Source: Klebsiella africana (GTDB lineage Bacteria; Pseudomonadota; Gammaproteobacteria; Enterobacterales; Enterobacteriaceae). From it: 64,000 nucleotides of DNA. Both the position numbers and the translations under genes were made by a program. The stretch spans positions 1,922,001 through 1,986,000 of the forward strand of contig NZ_CP084874.1 in NCBI RefSeq assembly GCF_020526085.1. Reading direction: 5' to 3'. Under the pieces are notes generated by a model. The model was not told the origin of the DNA. It worked only from the letters and a program-made list of their open reading frames with translations, and searched no databases. Positions 37,685-48,885 of the stretch are shown piece by piece. Every line of letters starts with the position of its first letter. Position 1 is the first letter of the stretch.

Positions 37685-39979
37685 ATGAAAGTAGATATCG
37701 ACACCCACGACGCACAATACGCCGACGCCTGGCAGGGCTTTCGCGGTACGGCGTGGCAGACGCAGATCGACGTCCGCGACTTTATTCAGCATAACTACAC
37801 CCCTTACGCGGGCGATGAGTCTTTCCTCGCTGACGCGACGCCAGCGACCACCGCCCTCTGGGAGCAGGTGATGGCCGGGATCCGCGTCGAGAACGCCACC
37901 CATGCGCCGGTGGATTTTGACACCAATGTCGCCACCTCCATCACCGCCCACGCGGCGGGCTATATCAACCAGCCGCTGGAAAAGATCGTCGGACTGCAAA
38001 CGGATCAGCCGCTGAAGCGCGCTCTGCATCCCTTTGGCGGCATCAATATGATCAAAAGCGCCTTCGAGGCCTATGGCCGCGAAATGGATCCCGACTTTGA
38101 GTATCAGTTTACGGTGCTGCGCAAGACCCACAATCAGGGGGTATTTGATGTCTATTCCCCGGATATGCTGCGCTGTCGCAAGTCGGGAGTGCTCACCGGT
38201 CTGCCGGACGGCTATGGCCGCGGACGGATCATCGGCGATTACCGCCGCGTGGCGCTGTACGGCATCCGCTATCTGGTTCGCGAACGTGAGCTGCAGTTTG
38301 CCGACCTGCAGCCAGCCCTGGAGCGCGGCGAGGCGCTGGAGGCCACCCTGCGCCTGCGCGAAGAGCTGGCCGAACAGCGGCGCGCGCTGCTGCAGATGCA
38401 GGAGATGGCGGCCCGCTACGGCTGCGATATCGCTCACCCGGCGCGCACTGCCCGGGAGGCGGTGCAGTGGCTCTACTTCGCCTACCTGGCGGCGGTGAAG
38501 TCGCAGAACGGCGGCGCCATGTCGCTGGGGCGCACAGCCACCTTCCTCGACATCTATATCGAACGCGATCTGCGGGCTGGTTTATTGAATGAGGAGCAGG
38601 CCCAGGAGCTCATTGACCACTTCATTATGAAGATCCGCATGGTGCGTTTCCTGCGCACCCCGGAATTTGATTCGCTGTTCTCCGGGGATCCCATCTGGGC
38701 GACGGAGGTGCTGGGCGGCATGGGGCTGGATGGCCGCACCCTGGTCAGTAAAACCACCTTTCGTTACCTGCATACTCTACACACCATGGGCCCGGCGCCG
38801 GAGCCCAACCTGACCGTGCTCTGGTCGCAAGCGCTGCCGGTGGCGTTTAAAAAATATGCCGCCCGGGTGTCGATCGCCACCTCGTCGCTGCAGTATGAGA
38901 ACGACGATCTGATGCGCAGCGATTTTCACAGCGACGACTACGCCATCGCCTGCTGCGTCAGCCCGATGGTGATCGGCAAGCAGATGCAGTTCTTCGGCGC
39001 CCGCGCCAATCTCGCCAAAACGCTGCTCTACGCGATTAACGGCGGGGTGGATGAAAAACTGAAGATCCAGGTGGGGCCGAAAACCGACCCTCTGCGCGAT
39101 GAGGTGCTGGACTACGACACCGTGATGGCCAGCCTCGACCACTTTATGGACTGGCTGGCGGTGCAGTACATCAGCGCGCTGAACATCATCCATTGCATGC
39201 ATGATAAGTACAGCTACGAGGCGGCGCTGATGGCGCTGCACGACCGCGACGTTTACCGCACGATGGCCTGTGGCATCGCCGGTCTGTCGGTGGCGGCGGA
39301 TTCGCTGTCGGCGATAAAGTACGCCCGGGTGAAGCCGGTGCGCGATCACCACGGGCTGGCGGTGGACTTTGTCATTGAGGGCGACTATCCGCAGTACGGC
39401 AACAACGACGATCGCGTCGATGCCATCGCCTGCGACCTGGTGGAGCGCTTTATGCGCAAAATTCAGGCGCTCCCCACCTGGCGTCAGGCGGTGCCGACCC
39501 AGTCGATCCTGACCATCACCTCTAACGTGGTGTACGGGCAGAAAACCGGCAATACGCCGGACGGACGGCGGGCGGGGACGCCGTTCGCCCCGGGGGCCAA
39601 CCCGATGCATGGCCGCGACCGCAAAGGGGCGGTGGCGTCGCTGACCTCGGTGGCGAAACTGCCGTTTACCTACGCCAAAGATGGCATCTCGTATACCTTC
39701 TCCATCGTGCCGGCGGCCCTCGGCAAAGCCCCGTCGGCGCAGGAAAACAACCTGGTGGGGCTGCTGGACGGCTACTTCCATCATGAGGAGACGGTGGAGG
39801 GGGGCCAGCATCTCAACGTCAATGTGCTGAACCGGGAAAAGCTGCTCGATGCGATAGAACACCCGGAGCAGTATCCGAATCTGACGATCCGCGTCTCCGG
39901 CTATGCGGTCCGCTTTAACGCGCTGACCCGCGAGCAGCAGCAGGATGTGATCTCCCGAACGTTCACCAGCCAACTCTGA
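37685..39979 (+). CDS. tdcE: TdcE 2-ketobutyrate formate-lyase / pyruvate formate-lyase 4
   Basis: A 764-residue glycyl-radical enzyme, identical in length to E. coli TdcE. It splits 2-oxobutanoate or pyruvate with CoA to propionyl-CoA or acetyl-CoA plus formate. The twin catalytic cysteines are in [10 protein letters not shown] (near 418-419) and the glycyl radical Gly in [12 protein letters not shown] (near residue 738). It needs the PFL-activating enzyme, which is not encoded here. Start at ATG 37685 (MKVDIDTHD); an ATG two codons earlier is too close to the GAGAG ribosome site. In E. coli tdcF and tdcG follow; here a hairpin terminator and the LIV operon do. Confidence 0.96.
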   Translation: MKVDIDTHDAQYADAWQGFRGTAWQTQIDVRDFIQHNYTPYAGDESFLADATPATTALWEQVMAGIRVENATHAPVDFDTNVATSITAHAAGYINQPLEKIVGLQTDQPLKRALHPFGGINMIKSAFEAYGREMDPDFEYQFTVLRKTHNQGVFDVYSPDMLRCRKSGVLTGLPDGYGRGRIIGDYRRVALYGIRYLVRERELQFADLQPALERGEALEATLRLREELAEQRRALLQMQEMAARYGCDIAHPARTAREAVQWLYFAYLAAVKSQNGGAMSLGRTATFLDIYIERDLRAGLLNEEQAQELIDHFIMKIRMVRFLRTPEFDSLFSGDPIWATEVLGGMGLDGRTLVSKTTFRYLHTLHTMGPAPEPNLTVLWSQALPVAFKKYAARVSIATSSLQYENDDLMRSDFHSDDYAIACCVSPMVIGKQMQFFGARANLAKTLLYAINGGVDEKLKIQVGPKTDPLRDEVLDYDTVMASLDHFMDWLAVQYISALNIIHCMHDKYSYEAALMALHDRDVYRTMACGIAGLSVAADSLSAIKYARVKPVRDHHGLAVDFVIEGDYPQYGNNDDRVDAIACDLVERFMRKIQALPTWRQAVPTQSILTITSNVVYGQKTGNTPDGRRAGTPFAPGANPMHGRDRKGAVASLTSVAKLPFTYAKDGISYTFSIVPAALGKAPSAQENNLVGLLDGYFHHEETVEGGQHLNVNVLNREKLLDAIEHPEQYPNLTIRVSGYAVRFNALTREQQQDVISRTFTSQL

Positions 39980-40409
39980 ACAGCCGCCAGGCCACAGGAG
40001 AGCCTTTAACGGGCTCTCCTGTTATCATCTTCACATTACCGCAACAAAATAATCACCACTGTTGATCATATTCGCATTTTTGCACCACGCTGGCGCGCAG
40101 CGACCGCTAACTGCATCTATGTTTAGCTCACGGGCCGGTACGGATACCGCGTTGTCCGGCTCGCCACGTGATGGCAACCGATCTCCTGACCTGAAAGGGA
40201 ATGCGCCCTTGCCGGATACGGCACGGGTTGCCGTCGCGTGCGTACCGACCGGGGCGACTGTTCTCCGGTGTTCCACTCCTTCCTGGCGGGATTTTTGCTT
40301 CTTCCACCCTGGCCGTCCTGGCGCTGCGCCAACGTCGGCACCACACGGTAAGTGATATTTTCTGCGTCATTCCATGACGCCAGGCTTTACATCGCTGAGG
40401 AATATCCGA
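39980..40409. other. Intergenic region between tdcE and the LIV-type binding protein gene
   Basis: 430 bases. After the terminator at 39996-40025 comes an AT-rich patch (40020-40080), then a GC-rich stretch (40090-40350) with an imperfect hairpin at about 40214-40246. Frames stay open for 70-200 codons on both strands in the GC-rich part, but none shows recognisable family similarity or a good ribosome site. It must contain the promoter of the LIV operon. Confidence 0.5.
39996..40025 (+). terminator. Terminator-like hairpin after tdcE
   Basis: AGGAGAGCC-TTTAACG-GGCTCTCCT, a perfect 9-bp stem followed by the moderately T-rich TGTTATCTT, 16 bp past the tdcE stop. Confidence 0.65.
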
Positions 40410-41525
40410 ATGTCTTTGAAACTGAAAACAATGACGCTTCATGTTGTGATAGCAGGTTGTATGAGCATGGCCTTTTACGCCCAGGCCGACGTGAAGATCG
40501 GCGTCGCCGGGCCTTTTACCGGCCCCAACGCCACCTACGGCGCCCAGTACTGGAAGGGGGCCTCGCAGGCGGTGGCCGATATCAATGCCGCAGGCGGCAT
40601 CAAAGGCGAAAAGATTGTGCTGGTGCAGGGGGATGATGCGTGCGAACCGAAGCAGGCGGTGGCGGTGGCCAACCGGCTGGTGGATGAAGCGAAAGTCTCC
40701 GCCGTGGTGGGGCACTTTTGCTCTTCCTCAACGATGCCGGCCTCCGAGGTATATGACGAAGCCGGGATCCTGACCATTACCCCTGGCTCGACCAACCCGC
40801 AGATCACCGAGCGCGGCATGAAAGATCTCTTCCGTATGTGCGGCCGTGACGACCAGCAGGGGGCAATCGCCGCCAACTATATGCTGGACGTGCTGAAGGC
40901 GAAGAAAATTGCCGTCATCCACGATAAAGACACCTATGGTCAGGGGCTGGCCGATGCCACCCGCGCGGCGCTGGCGAAGCGGGGTACCAAAGAAGTGTTG
41001 TACGAAGGCCTCTCCCGCGGTGAAAAAGACTTTAACGCCCTGGTGACCAAGATCGGCGCCCTCAAGCCGGACGTGGTCTACTTTGGCGGCTGCCATCCGG
41101 AAGCGGGCCCGCTGGTGCGCCAGATGCGCGAGCAGGGGGTGCAGGCCAAATTCTTCTCCGGCGACTGTATCGTCACCGAGGAGTTGGTCACGGCCGCCGG
41201 CGGGCCGCAGTTCACCAACGGCGTGCTGATGACCTTTGGTCAGGATCCACGCACCCTCCCGGATGGCAAAGCGGTGATCGAGAAGTTCCGCGCCAGCGGC
41301 TTTGAACCAGAAGGCTATACCCTCTACGCCTACGCTTCCATTCAGGCCATTGCCGCGGCCTGGAACGCCGTGGGTACCGATAACGCCAAAGCCAGCGACT
41401 GGCTGAAGAGCCACGACGTCGAGACGGTGATGGGCAAGAAAGCCTGGGATGGCAAAGGCGACCTCAAGGTGTCCGACTACGTGGTCTATCAGTGGGACGA
41501 CAAGGGCAAATATCATCAGCTCTGA
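40410..41525 (+). CDS. LIV-type branched-chain amino acid ABC transporter, periplasmic binding protein
   Basis: A 371-residue binding protein of the LivJ/LivK family. ATG 40410, with GAGGAA 7 bp upstream, gives a signal peptide of about 25 residues cleaved after AQA, leaving DVKIGVAGPFTGPNATYGAQY, the family's standard mature start. Further hallmarks are GDDACEPKQAVAVANRLV, the STMPASEVYDEAGI segment and the Venus-flytrap hinge regions. It delivers ligand to the permeases that follow. Ligand cannot be told from sequence; branched-chain amino acids are the default, while the position next to tdc allows threonine or another hydroxy amino acid. Confidence 0.92.
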   Translation: MSLKLKTMTLHVVIAGCMSMAFYAQADVKIGVAGPFTGPNATYGAQYWKGASQAVADINAAGGIKGEKIVLVQGDDACEPKQAVAVANRLVDEAKVSAVVGHFCSSSTMPASEVYDEAGILTITPGSTNPQITERGMKDLFRMCGRDDQQGAIAANYMLDVLKAKKIAVIHDKDTYGQGLADATRAALAKRGTKEVLYEGLSRGEKDFNALVTKIGALKPDVVYFGGCHPEAGPLVRQMREQGVQAKFFSGDCIVTEELVTAAGGPQFTNGVLMTFGQDPRTLPDGKAVIEKFRASGFEPEGYTLYAYASIQAIAAAWNAVGTDNAKASDWLKSHDVETVMGKKAWDGKGDLKVSDYVVYQWDDKGKYHQL

Positions 41526-41634
41526 TCGGCCACGACCTGAGGACGCTCTGTCCTTTTGACTTGCGAATCGTCACACGGCGGCGGTCGACCGGGAACGGAA
41601 CCCGGCGGCCGTCTGCCTGGCGGCTGGAGGGGCT

Positions 41635-42549
<915 letters not shown>

Positions 42550-42558
42550 GGAGGCTTT

Positions 42559-43845
42559 ATGGGTGAACTGACGCGCCAGCCTGCGCGGGCTATCCAAAAC
42601 ACGCTGCTCGACAGCGTACTGGCCGGCCTTTGCGCGTTAATTGTTTTTGGCCCGATCGTCGGCGTGGTGCTCAAAGGGTATGGTTTTACCCTCGCGCCTG
42701 CGCGGGTGGCGATCCTGGTGGCGGTGGTGATGGCCGGCAGACTGGCGCTCAGCCTGCTGCTGCAGAGCCACAGGGGAAAAGCCTTTATTAACCGCTTTGA
42801 GGGGGCGGATGACGGGGTGTACGTCCGGCCGCCGGGATACCGCTCGCGGCTGCGCTGGATAATTCCGCTGCTGGCGGTCCTGGCCATTGCCTTTCCATTT
42901 CTCGCCAGCAAATACCTGCTGACCGTGGCGATCCTCGGCCTGATCTACGTCCTGCTCGGCCTGGGGCTGAATATTGTGGTGGGCCTCGCGGGCTTGCTCG
43001 ACCTGGGCTATGTGGCGTTTTACGCCATCGGCGCCTACGGCCTTGCGCTGGGCTACCAGTACCTGGGCCTCGGCTTCTGGGCGATGCTGCCGCTGGGGGC
43101 GGTGATGGCGGCCCTCGCCGGGGCGTTGCTCGGCTTTCCGGTGCTGCGCATGCATGGCGACTATCTGGCTATCGTCACCCTCGGCTTTGGCGAAATCATC
43201 CGCCTGGTGCTTAACAACTGGGTGAGCTTCACCGGCGGCCCTAACGGCGTACCGGTGCCGTCCCCCACGCTGTTTGGCCTCGAGTTTACCCGCCGGGCGA
43301 AAGATGGCGGCATCCCCATCCATGAGTTTTTCCACGTCAGCTACAACCCCAACCTGAAATTCATCTTTCTCTACGCCGTGCTGTGCCTGGTGGTGATGCT
43401 GGTGCTGCTGGTGAAGCATCGCCTGACGCGGATGCCCATCGGCCGCGCCTGGGAGGCGCTGCGCGAAGATGAGATCGCCTGTCGGGCGATGGGGCTCAAC
43501 CACGTGCTGGTGAAGCTCTCGGCGTTTATGCTCGGCGCGTCGACCGCCGGCATCGCCGGGGTGTTCTTCGCCAGCTATCAGGGGTTTGTTAACCCGACGT
43601 CGTTCACCTTTTTTGAGTCGGCGCTGATCCTGGCGATTGTGGTGCTCGGGGGAATGGGCTCCACCCTGGGGGTGGTGCTGGCGGCGTTTGTTCTGACGGT
43701 CACCCCGGAGCTGCTGCGCGGTTTTGACGAATATCGGGTGCTGCTGTTCGGCGTGCTGATGGTGATGATGATGATCTGGCGGCCGCGCGGCCTGGTGCGC
43801 ACCAGCCGCAGCGGGGTTGCGTTGCGAAAAGGAGTCGCGCCATGA
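42559..43845 (+). CDS. LIV-type ABC transporter permease (LivM-like)
   Basis: A 428-residue permease with the long LivM N-terminal extension of extra helices (about 1-120) followed by the conserved core, including LGLGLNIVVGLAGLLDLGYVAFYAIGAY, GDYLAIVTLGFGEIIRLVLNN, and the ATPase-contact segment GRAWEALREDEIACRAMGLN. It overlaps the first ATPase gene by 4 bp (ATGA), so translation is coupled. Length is close to E. coli LivM (425). Confidence 0.92.
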   Translation: MGELTRQPARAIQNTLLDSVLAGLCALIVFGPIVGVVLKGYGFTLAPARVAILVAVVMAGRLALSLLLQSHRGKAFINRFEGADDGVYVRPPGYRSRLRWIIPLLAVLAIAFPFLASKYLLTVAILGLIYVLLGLGLNIVVGLAGLLDLGYVAFYAIGAYGLALGYQYLGLGFWAMLPLGAVMAALAGALLGFPVLRMHGDYLAIVTLGFGEIIRLVLNNWVSFTGGPNGVPVPSPTLFGLEFTRRAKDGGIPIHEFFHVSYNPNLKFIFLYAVLCLVVMLVLLVKHRLTRMPIGRAWEALREDEIACRAMGLNHVLVKLSAFMLGASTAGIAGVFFASYQGFVNPTSFTFFESALILAIVVLGGMGSTLGVVLAAFVLTVTPELLRGFDEYRVLLFGVLMVMMMIWRPRGLVRTSRSGVALRKGVAP

Positions 43846-44713
43846 CCGACAGCATCTTACGCGTTGAGCATCTGATGATGCATTTCGGCGGCATTAAAGC
43901 GCTGAATGATGTCAATCTGGAGGTGGAGCGGGGGTCGATCACCGCCCTGATCGGCCCCAACGGCGCGGGCAAGACCACGGTGTTTAACTGCCTGACCGGT
44001 TTTTATCGGGCGACGGGGGGCAGTATCGTGCTGCGGGCGCGGGAAAAGGTCACCGATGTTATTCAGGTGCTGGGGCAGAAGCTTCACCCGGACGATTTTC
44101 TCCGCCCGGCGCAGCTGGGGCGGCGGATCTATTACAAGATGTTCGGTGGCACCCATCTGGTGAACCGCGCTGGCCTGGCGCGCACCTTCCAGAATATACG
44201 TCTATTCCGCGAGATGTCGGTGATTGAGAACCTGCTGGTGGCCCAGCACACCCAGGTTAACCGCCATCTGCTGGCCGGGATCCTCAATACCCGCGGCTAT
44301 CGGCAGGCGGAGAGTCAGGCGTTGGATCGCGCTTTTTACTGGCTGGAGGTGGTGGAGATGGTGGACTGCGCCAACCGTCTGGCGGGAACCCTCTCCTATG
44401 GACAGCAGCGGCGGCTGGAGATCGCCCGCGCCATGTGTACCCGCCCGGAGATGATCTGTCTGGACGAGCCGGCCGCCGGCCTCAATCCCGTGGAAACCCA
44501 GGCGCTGAGCCGGATTATTCGCTTTCTGCGCCAGCAGCACGGCATCACGGTGCTACTGATCGAACATGATATGGGGATGGTGATGGAGATTTCGGATCAT
44601 ATCATCGTCCTCGATCACGGGGATGTCATCGCCCGCGGCGCGCCGCAGGCGATCCAGGCCAACGCCAGCGTGATTGCCGCCTATCTTGGCGCTGAGGAAG
44701 AGGAGACGCGCCG

Positions 44714-44717
<4 letters not shown>
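43842..44717 (+). CDS. LIV-type ABC transporter ATPase (LivG-like, with insertion)
   Basis: A 291-residue ABC ATPase. Walker A is GPNGAGKTT (near 38-46), the Q-loop TFQNIRLF (near 114), the signature LSYGQQRRLEIARAM (near 185-199) and Walker B MICLDEPAAGLNP. Compared with E. coli LivG (255 residues) there is an insertion of about 36 residues between Walker A and the Q-loop (about 65-105, with KVTDVIQVLGQKLHPDDF and YYKMFGGTHLV), a feature of many LivG proteins outside E. coli. It overlaps both neighbours by 4 bp. Confidence 0.92.
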
Positions 44718-45433
<716 letters not shown>

Positions 45434-45438
45434 GGGGG

Positions 45439-46347
45439 TTATTCCCGCGGTTCGTTACGGGTTTTAATGTGCTGCCAGAAACGTTCGGCGGCCTGGTTAA
45501 GCCGCGAGCCGGAGCGGTAGAGCCAGGCGCCGATCGGCAGCGACAGGCTCTCATCGAGGATCGTCAGCCGGCCTTCGTCCAGCTCGCGTTGAATGGAGTA
45601 CTGCGGCAGCCAGCCCACGCCGTCGCCATTGAGGATCATGCGCTTGAGCAGCTCGCTCATGGAAGAGACAAAGGTGAGGGAGAAGGTGATCTCCGGCGTG
45701 CGGTCAATAACCTGGTTCACCTGGCGCCCCATATAGCTGTCGTTGGCGTATTTCATCAGCGGCAGCACGCCGCGATGTAAATGAAACAGCGGCCGGCCAT
45801 GTTCATCGCAGGGGGAGACCAGATGCAGGTAAGAATCAAAAATTTTATGATTAATAAACGGATAGTTCATTAATTCTTCATTATAGAAGGAGAGGATAAA
45901 ATCGCTTTTACCTTCTTTCAGGTTAAATACGGCGTCGTTGACGTTAATCGATTCAACATGAAAAGTCTTATTTTTACGGTCGGTGTAACCGGCGATAATT
46001 TCCGGCAGCAATAACACCGACAGCGATGGGGCAGCGTCGATTCTTATTTTTTGCGTGGTGTTATTTAAGCCTTTAATTCGGCTGATCTGAAAATCCATGT
46101 CGTCGAGCATATTTCGCGCGTAGCCGACAAAAATTTTCCCGCGGTTGGTCAGCTGCAGGGGGTTGGCGCTGCGATCGAAGATGCTGAATCCGAGGGAGGC
46201 CTCCAGCGACTGGATGCGTCGGCTGAACGAGGACTGAGAGATGTTGCGGGCTTTGGCCGCCAGGGTAAAGCTGCGCGATTCCTCAAGAGCAATCACATCA
46301 TACAGCCATTTTACTTCCAGATTTGCCAACACCGATCCAGTCCTCAA
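45439..46347 (-). CDS. HypT/YjiE-like LysR-family regulator
   Basis: A 302-residue LysR-type regulator resembling E. coli HypT (YjiE/QseD): LEVKWLYDVIALEESRSFTLAAKARNIS at the N-terminus, then SFSRRIQSLEASLGFSIFDR and, in the ligand domain, NDSYMGRQVNQVIDRTPE, FVSSMSELLKRMILNGDGVGWLPQYSI. HypT responds to hypochlorite through methionine oxidation; whether this protein does is unknown. It is divergent from the PEP carboxykinase gene, and an operator cluster of GCATAG/CTATGC repeats (46361-46396) lies just before its start. Likely targets are itself, the PEP carboxykinase gene and possibly the LIV operon. Confidence 0.88.
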   Translation of the reverse strand: MRTGSVLANLEVKWLYDVIALEESRSFTLAAKARNISQSSFSRRIQSLEASLGFSIFDRSANPLQLTNRGKIFVGYARNMLDDMDFQISRIKGLNNTTQKIRIDAAPSLSVLLLPEIIAGYTDRKNKTFHVESINVNDAVFNLKEGKSDFILSFYNEELMNYPFINHKIFDSYLHLVSPCDEHGRPLFHLHRGVLPLMKYANDSYMGRQVNQVIDRTPEITFSLTFVSSMSELLKRMILNGDGVGWLPQYSIQRELDEGRLTILDESLSLPIGAWLYRSGSRLNQAAERFWQHIKTRNEPRE

Positions 46348-46360
46348 AAACGCAATAAAG

Positions 46361-46396
46361 GCTATGCAATTTTAGCATAGCGCATAGAAACTATGC
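46361..46396. promoter_or_regulatory. Cluster of interlocked inverted repeats (LysR operator)
   Basis: GCTATGC-N7-GCATAGC (46361-46381) is a perfect inverted repeat, followed at once by GCATAG-AAA-CTATGC (46382-46396), another perfect one. Four copies of the same half-site in 36 bp, 14 bp before the LysR start codon, are a strong candidate binding site for that regulator. Confidence 0.7.
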
Positions 46397-46615
46397 AATT
46401 AACATAATTATCGACAGGTGTTAACATTTTTTGGAAAGTTGAGATTTATGAATACGTATCGGCGACCCTACATGAGCACGATATGAAATCGCGACTCACG
46501 GTTATTTATTGCTTTATTTCATTGTCCAGGACTTATCTTATTAAATAGCCAGCGACGATGACGAAAGCAATGAATAACCCAGGCCTCTTACCTTAAATAG
46601 TTTGTCAGGAGTTCC

Positions 46616-48259
46616 ATGTCACAACAAATTGAATCAGTAAAAATGGCTCTGCAGGAGCTGGGGATTAATGCAAGCGGCGAATTCTTTTACAACCCTGATT
46701 ACGATTTGCTTATTGCACATGAAACCTCTCCTGAGCTGACCGGCGCAGCCCGCGGCGTGATGACCGACTCTGGCGCTGTGGCTGTTGATACCGGGATCTT
46801 CACTGGCCGTTCGCCGCGCGATAAATACATCGTCCGGGACGAACAGACTCGCGACACCGTCTGGTGGGCAGACTCCGGCCTCGGCCGTAATGACAACAAA
46901 CCGTTATCGCCAGACGTGTGGCGCAGCCTGAAAAGCCTGGTCGCGGGCCAGCTGAGCGGCAAAAAACTGTACGTCATCGATGCCTGGTGCGGCGCCAGCC
47001 CGGATACCCGTCTTGGCGTGCGCTTCGTCACCGAGGTGGCGTGGCAGGCCCACTTTGTCAAAAACATGTTTATCGTACCAAGCGCCGACGAGCTGGCCAG
47101 CTTTACGCCAGACTTCGTGGTGCTCAACGGCGCGGGCTGCACCAATGCCAACTGGCAGGCGCAGGGGATGAACTCCGAGAACTTTGTCGCCTTTAATCTC
47201 AGCGAGCGTATTCAGCTCATCGGCGGCACCTGGTACGGCGGCGAAATGAAGAAAGGGCTGTTCTCGGTCATGAACTACCTGCTGCCGCAGAAAGGCATCG
47301 CATCGATGCACTGCTCGGCCAACCGTGGCGAAGCAGGGGACGTGGCGCTGTTCTTCGGCCTCTCCGGGACCGGGAAAACCACCCTGTCGACCGATCCGCA
47401 TCGTCAGCTGATCGGCGATGACGAGCACGGCTGGGACGATGACGGCGTGTTTAACTTCGAAGGCGGCTGCTACGCCAAGACCATCAATCTCGATCCGCAG
47501 GCGGAGCCGGAGATTTATGGCGCCATCCGCCGCAATGCGCTGCTGGAAAACGTGGTGGTGCGCGCCGACGGTAGCGTGGATTATGCCGACGGCAGCAAAA
47601 CCGAAAATACCCGCGTCTCCTATCCGCTGTCGCATATCGACAATATCGTCAAGCCGGTGTCCCGCGCGGGCCATCCGTCGAAGGTGATTTTCCTTGCCGC
47701 CGATGCGTTTGGCGTCCTGCCGCCGGTCTCCCGTCTGACCACCGAGCAGATGCAGTACCATTTCCTGTCGGGTTTCACCTCGAAGCTGGCGGGCACCGAG
47801 CGCGGCATTACCCAGCCGACGCCGACCTTCTCCGCCTGCTATGGCGCGGCGTTCCTGCTGCTTCACCCGACCCAGTACGCCAGCGTCCTGGCGGCGAAGA
47901 TGGCGGAATCCGGTGCCGAAGCCTGGCTGGTCAATACCGGCTGGAACGGCGAGGGCAAACGCCTGTCGCTGCGCGATACCCGCAGCATCATTAGCGCGAT
48001 CCTCAACGGCACCACCGGCCCGCTGCGCGAGGAGACCATCCCGGTGTTCGGACTTGCAATCCCGCAGAGCATCCCAGGGGTAGACAGCGCGGTGCTGGAT
48101 CCGCGTCATGGCTGGAGCTCAGCGGATAAATGGCAGGAAAAGGCCGAGAGCCTGGCTCAGCTGTTTATGGATAACTTTAAGCAGTATAGCGATACCGAAG
48201 CGGGTGCGCGTCTGGCGCTGGCTGGTCCGCAGCTGCAGAAGCGCGCGGTCGAAGCTTGA
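46616..48259 (+). CDS. ATP-dependent phosphoenolpyruvate carboxykinase (probable extra copy)
   Basis: A 547-residue ATP-type PEP carboxykinase that converts oxaloacetate plus ATP to PEP, CO2 and ADP. The kinase-1a motif [11 protein letters not shown] is near 248-258, and the metal-binding [23 protein letters not shown] follows. [18 protein letters not shown] and [15 protein letters not shown] are also typical. It is seven residues longer than E. coli PckA and differs most at both ends (N-terminus [18 protein letters not shown]-terminus QLQKRAVEA). Context (LysR regulator upstream, no envZ/ompR) is not that of the normal pckA, so this is probably a paralogue. CAGGAG precedes ATG 46616. Confidence 0.9.
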   Translation: MSQQIESVKMALQELGINASGEFFYNPDYDLLIAHETSPELTGAARGVMTDSGAVAVDTGIFTGRSPRDKYIVRDEQTRDTVWWADSGLGRNDNKPLSPDVWRSLKSLVAGQLSGKKLYVIDAWCGASPDTRLGVRFVTEVAWQAHFVKNMFIVPSADELASFTPDFVVLNGAGCTNANWQAQGMNSENFVAFNLSERIQLIGGTWYGGEMKKGLFSVMNYLLPQKGIASMHCSANRGEAGDVALFFGLSGTGKTTLSTDPHRQLIGDDEHGWDDDGVFNFEGGCYAKTINLDPQAEPEIYGAIRRNALLENVVVRADGSVDYADGSKTENTRVSYPLSHIDNIVKPVSRAGHPSKVIFLAADAFGVLPPVSRLTTEQMQYHFLSGFTSKLAGTERGITQPTPTFSACYGAAFLLLHPTQYASVLAAKMAESGAEAWLVNTGWNGEGKRLSLRDTRSIISAILNGTTGPLREETIPVFGLAIPQSIPGVDSAVLDPRHGWSSADKWQEKAESLAQLFMDNFKQYSDTEAGARLALAGPQLQKRAVEA

Positions 48260-48263
48260 TCCG

Positions 48264-48298
48264 CAGCCAGCCGGTCGACGCCTGGCGCCGACCTGCTG
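48264..48298. repeat. Long imperfect hairpin between PEP carboxykinase and GNAT genes
   Basis: The arms 48264-48280 and 48282-48298 pair at 15 of 17 positions (GCCAGCCGGTCG... against its complement). The hairpin sits between two convergent stops. No T-run; possibly a 3'-end stabiliser or REP-like relic. Confidence 0.55.
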
Positions 48299-48308
48299 GC
48301 GAGCCGCT

Positions 48309-48785
48309 TTACTCCGCAAAGGCCCGCAGCGCATCGCCCGTGAGGCGATAACGCACCCACTCATCCTGCGGCTGCGCGCCAATGCTCAGATAGAAATCAA
48401 TCGCCGGCTGGTTCCAGTCGAGCACGCTCCACTCCAGACGCCCGCACTGACGCTGTACGGCATATTGCGCGATGGTTTTCAGCAGCGCTTTTCCGGCACC
48501 GATCCCGCGATAGTCGGGGGTCACGTACAGATCCTCCATATAGATACCATTGCGTCCAAGCCAGGTGGAGTAGCTGGTGAAGAACACCGCGTAGCCCACC
48601 GCTTTGCCCGCCACCTCGCAGATCAGCGCTTCGGTTTTGCTGCCGTTGCCAAACAGCGTCTCTCTGATCTCCTCTGGCGTCGTCACTACCTCTTCGGGAG
48701 CTTTCTCGTAGACCGCGAGTTCATAAATCATGTCGTAAATAGCGGTGGCGTCGTCCGGGGTGGCCTGGCGGATTGTGATGCTCAT
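48309..48785 (-). CDS. GNAT-family N-acetyltransferase (diamine/thialysine acetyltransferase-like)
   Basis: A 158-residue GNAT protein. The acetyl-CoA-binding motif A is YVTPDYRGIGAGKALL (near 90-105), with the upstream GIYMEDLYV strand and downstream WNQPAIDFYLSIGAQ. The pattern RQATPDDATAIYDMIYELAVYEKAPEEV is close to the spermidine/spermine or thialysine acetyltransferase subgroup, so the acceptor may be a diamine. The start at 48785 (MSITIRQAT) has AGGA 6 bp upstream. It is divergent from the LysR gene at 48886 with a 100-bp gap that probably carries both promoters. Confidence 0.88.
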   Translation of the reverse strand: MSITIRQATPDDATAIYDMIYELAVYEKAPEEVVTTPEEIRETLFGNGSKTEALICEVAGKAVGYAVFFTSYSTWLGRNGIYMEDLYVTPDYRGIGAGKALLKTIAQYAVQRQCGRLEWSVLDWNQPAIDFYLSIGAQPQDEWVRYRLTGDALRAFAE

Positions 48786-48885
48786 GGGTTGTCCTGTATC
48801 CATAGTCAAAAGAGAGAGCAAAATTGCTGACCCTGAGCATAAGCGGTATTGTGAAAAGAATTAAGTGCAATGAAATCAGCAAACG

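Noticed and set aside
40300..40330. Sigma-54 promoter for the LIV operon (TGGCCGTCCTGGCGCT)
   Set aside because: GG-N10-GC spacing is present but only 7 of 12 informative bases match, within reach of chance in GC-rich DNA.
40062..40355. 97-codon ORF between tdcE and the LIV operon
   Set aside because: GC-rich DNA leaves all frames open here; sequence is Pro/Arg/Ser-rich with no recognisable domain or ribosome site.
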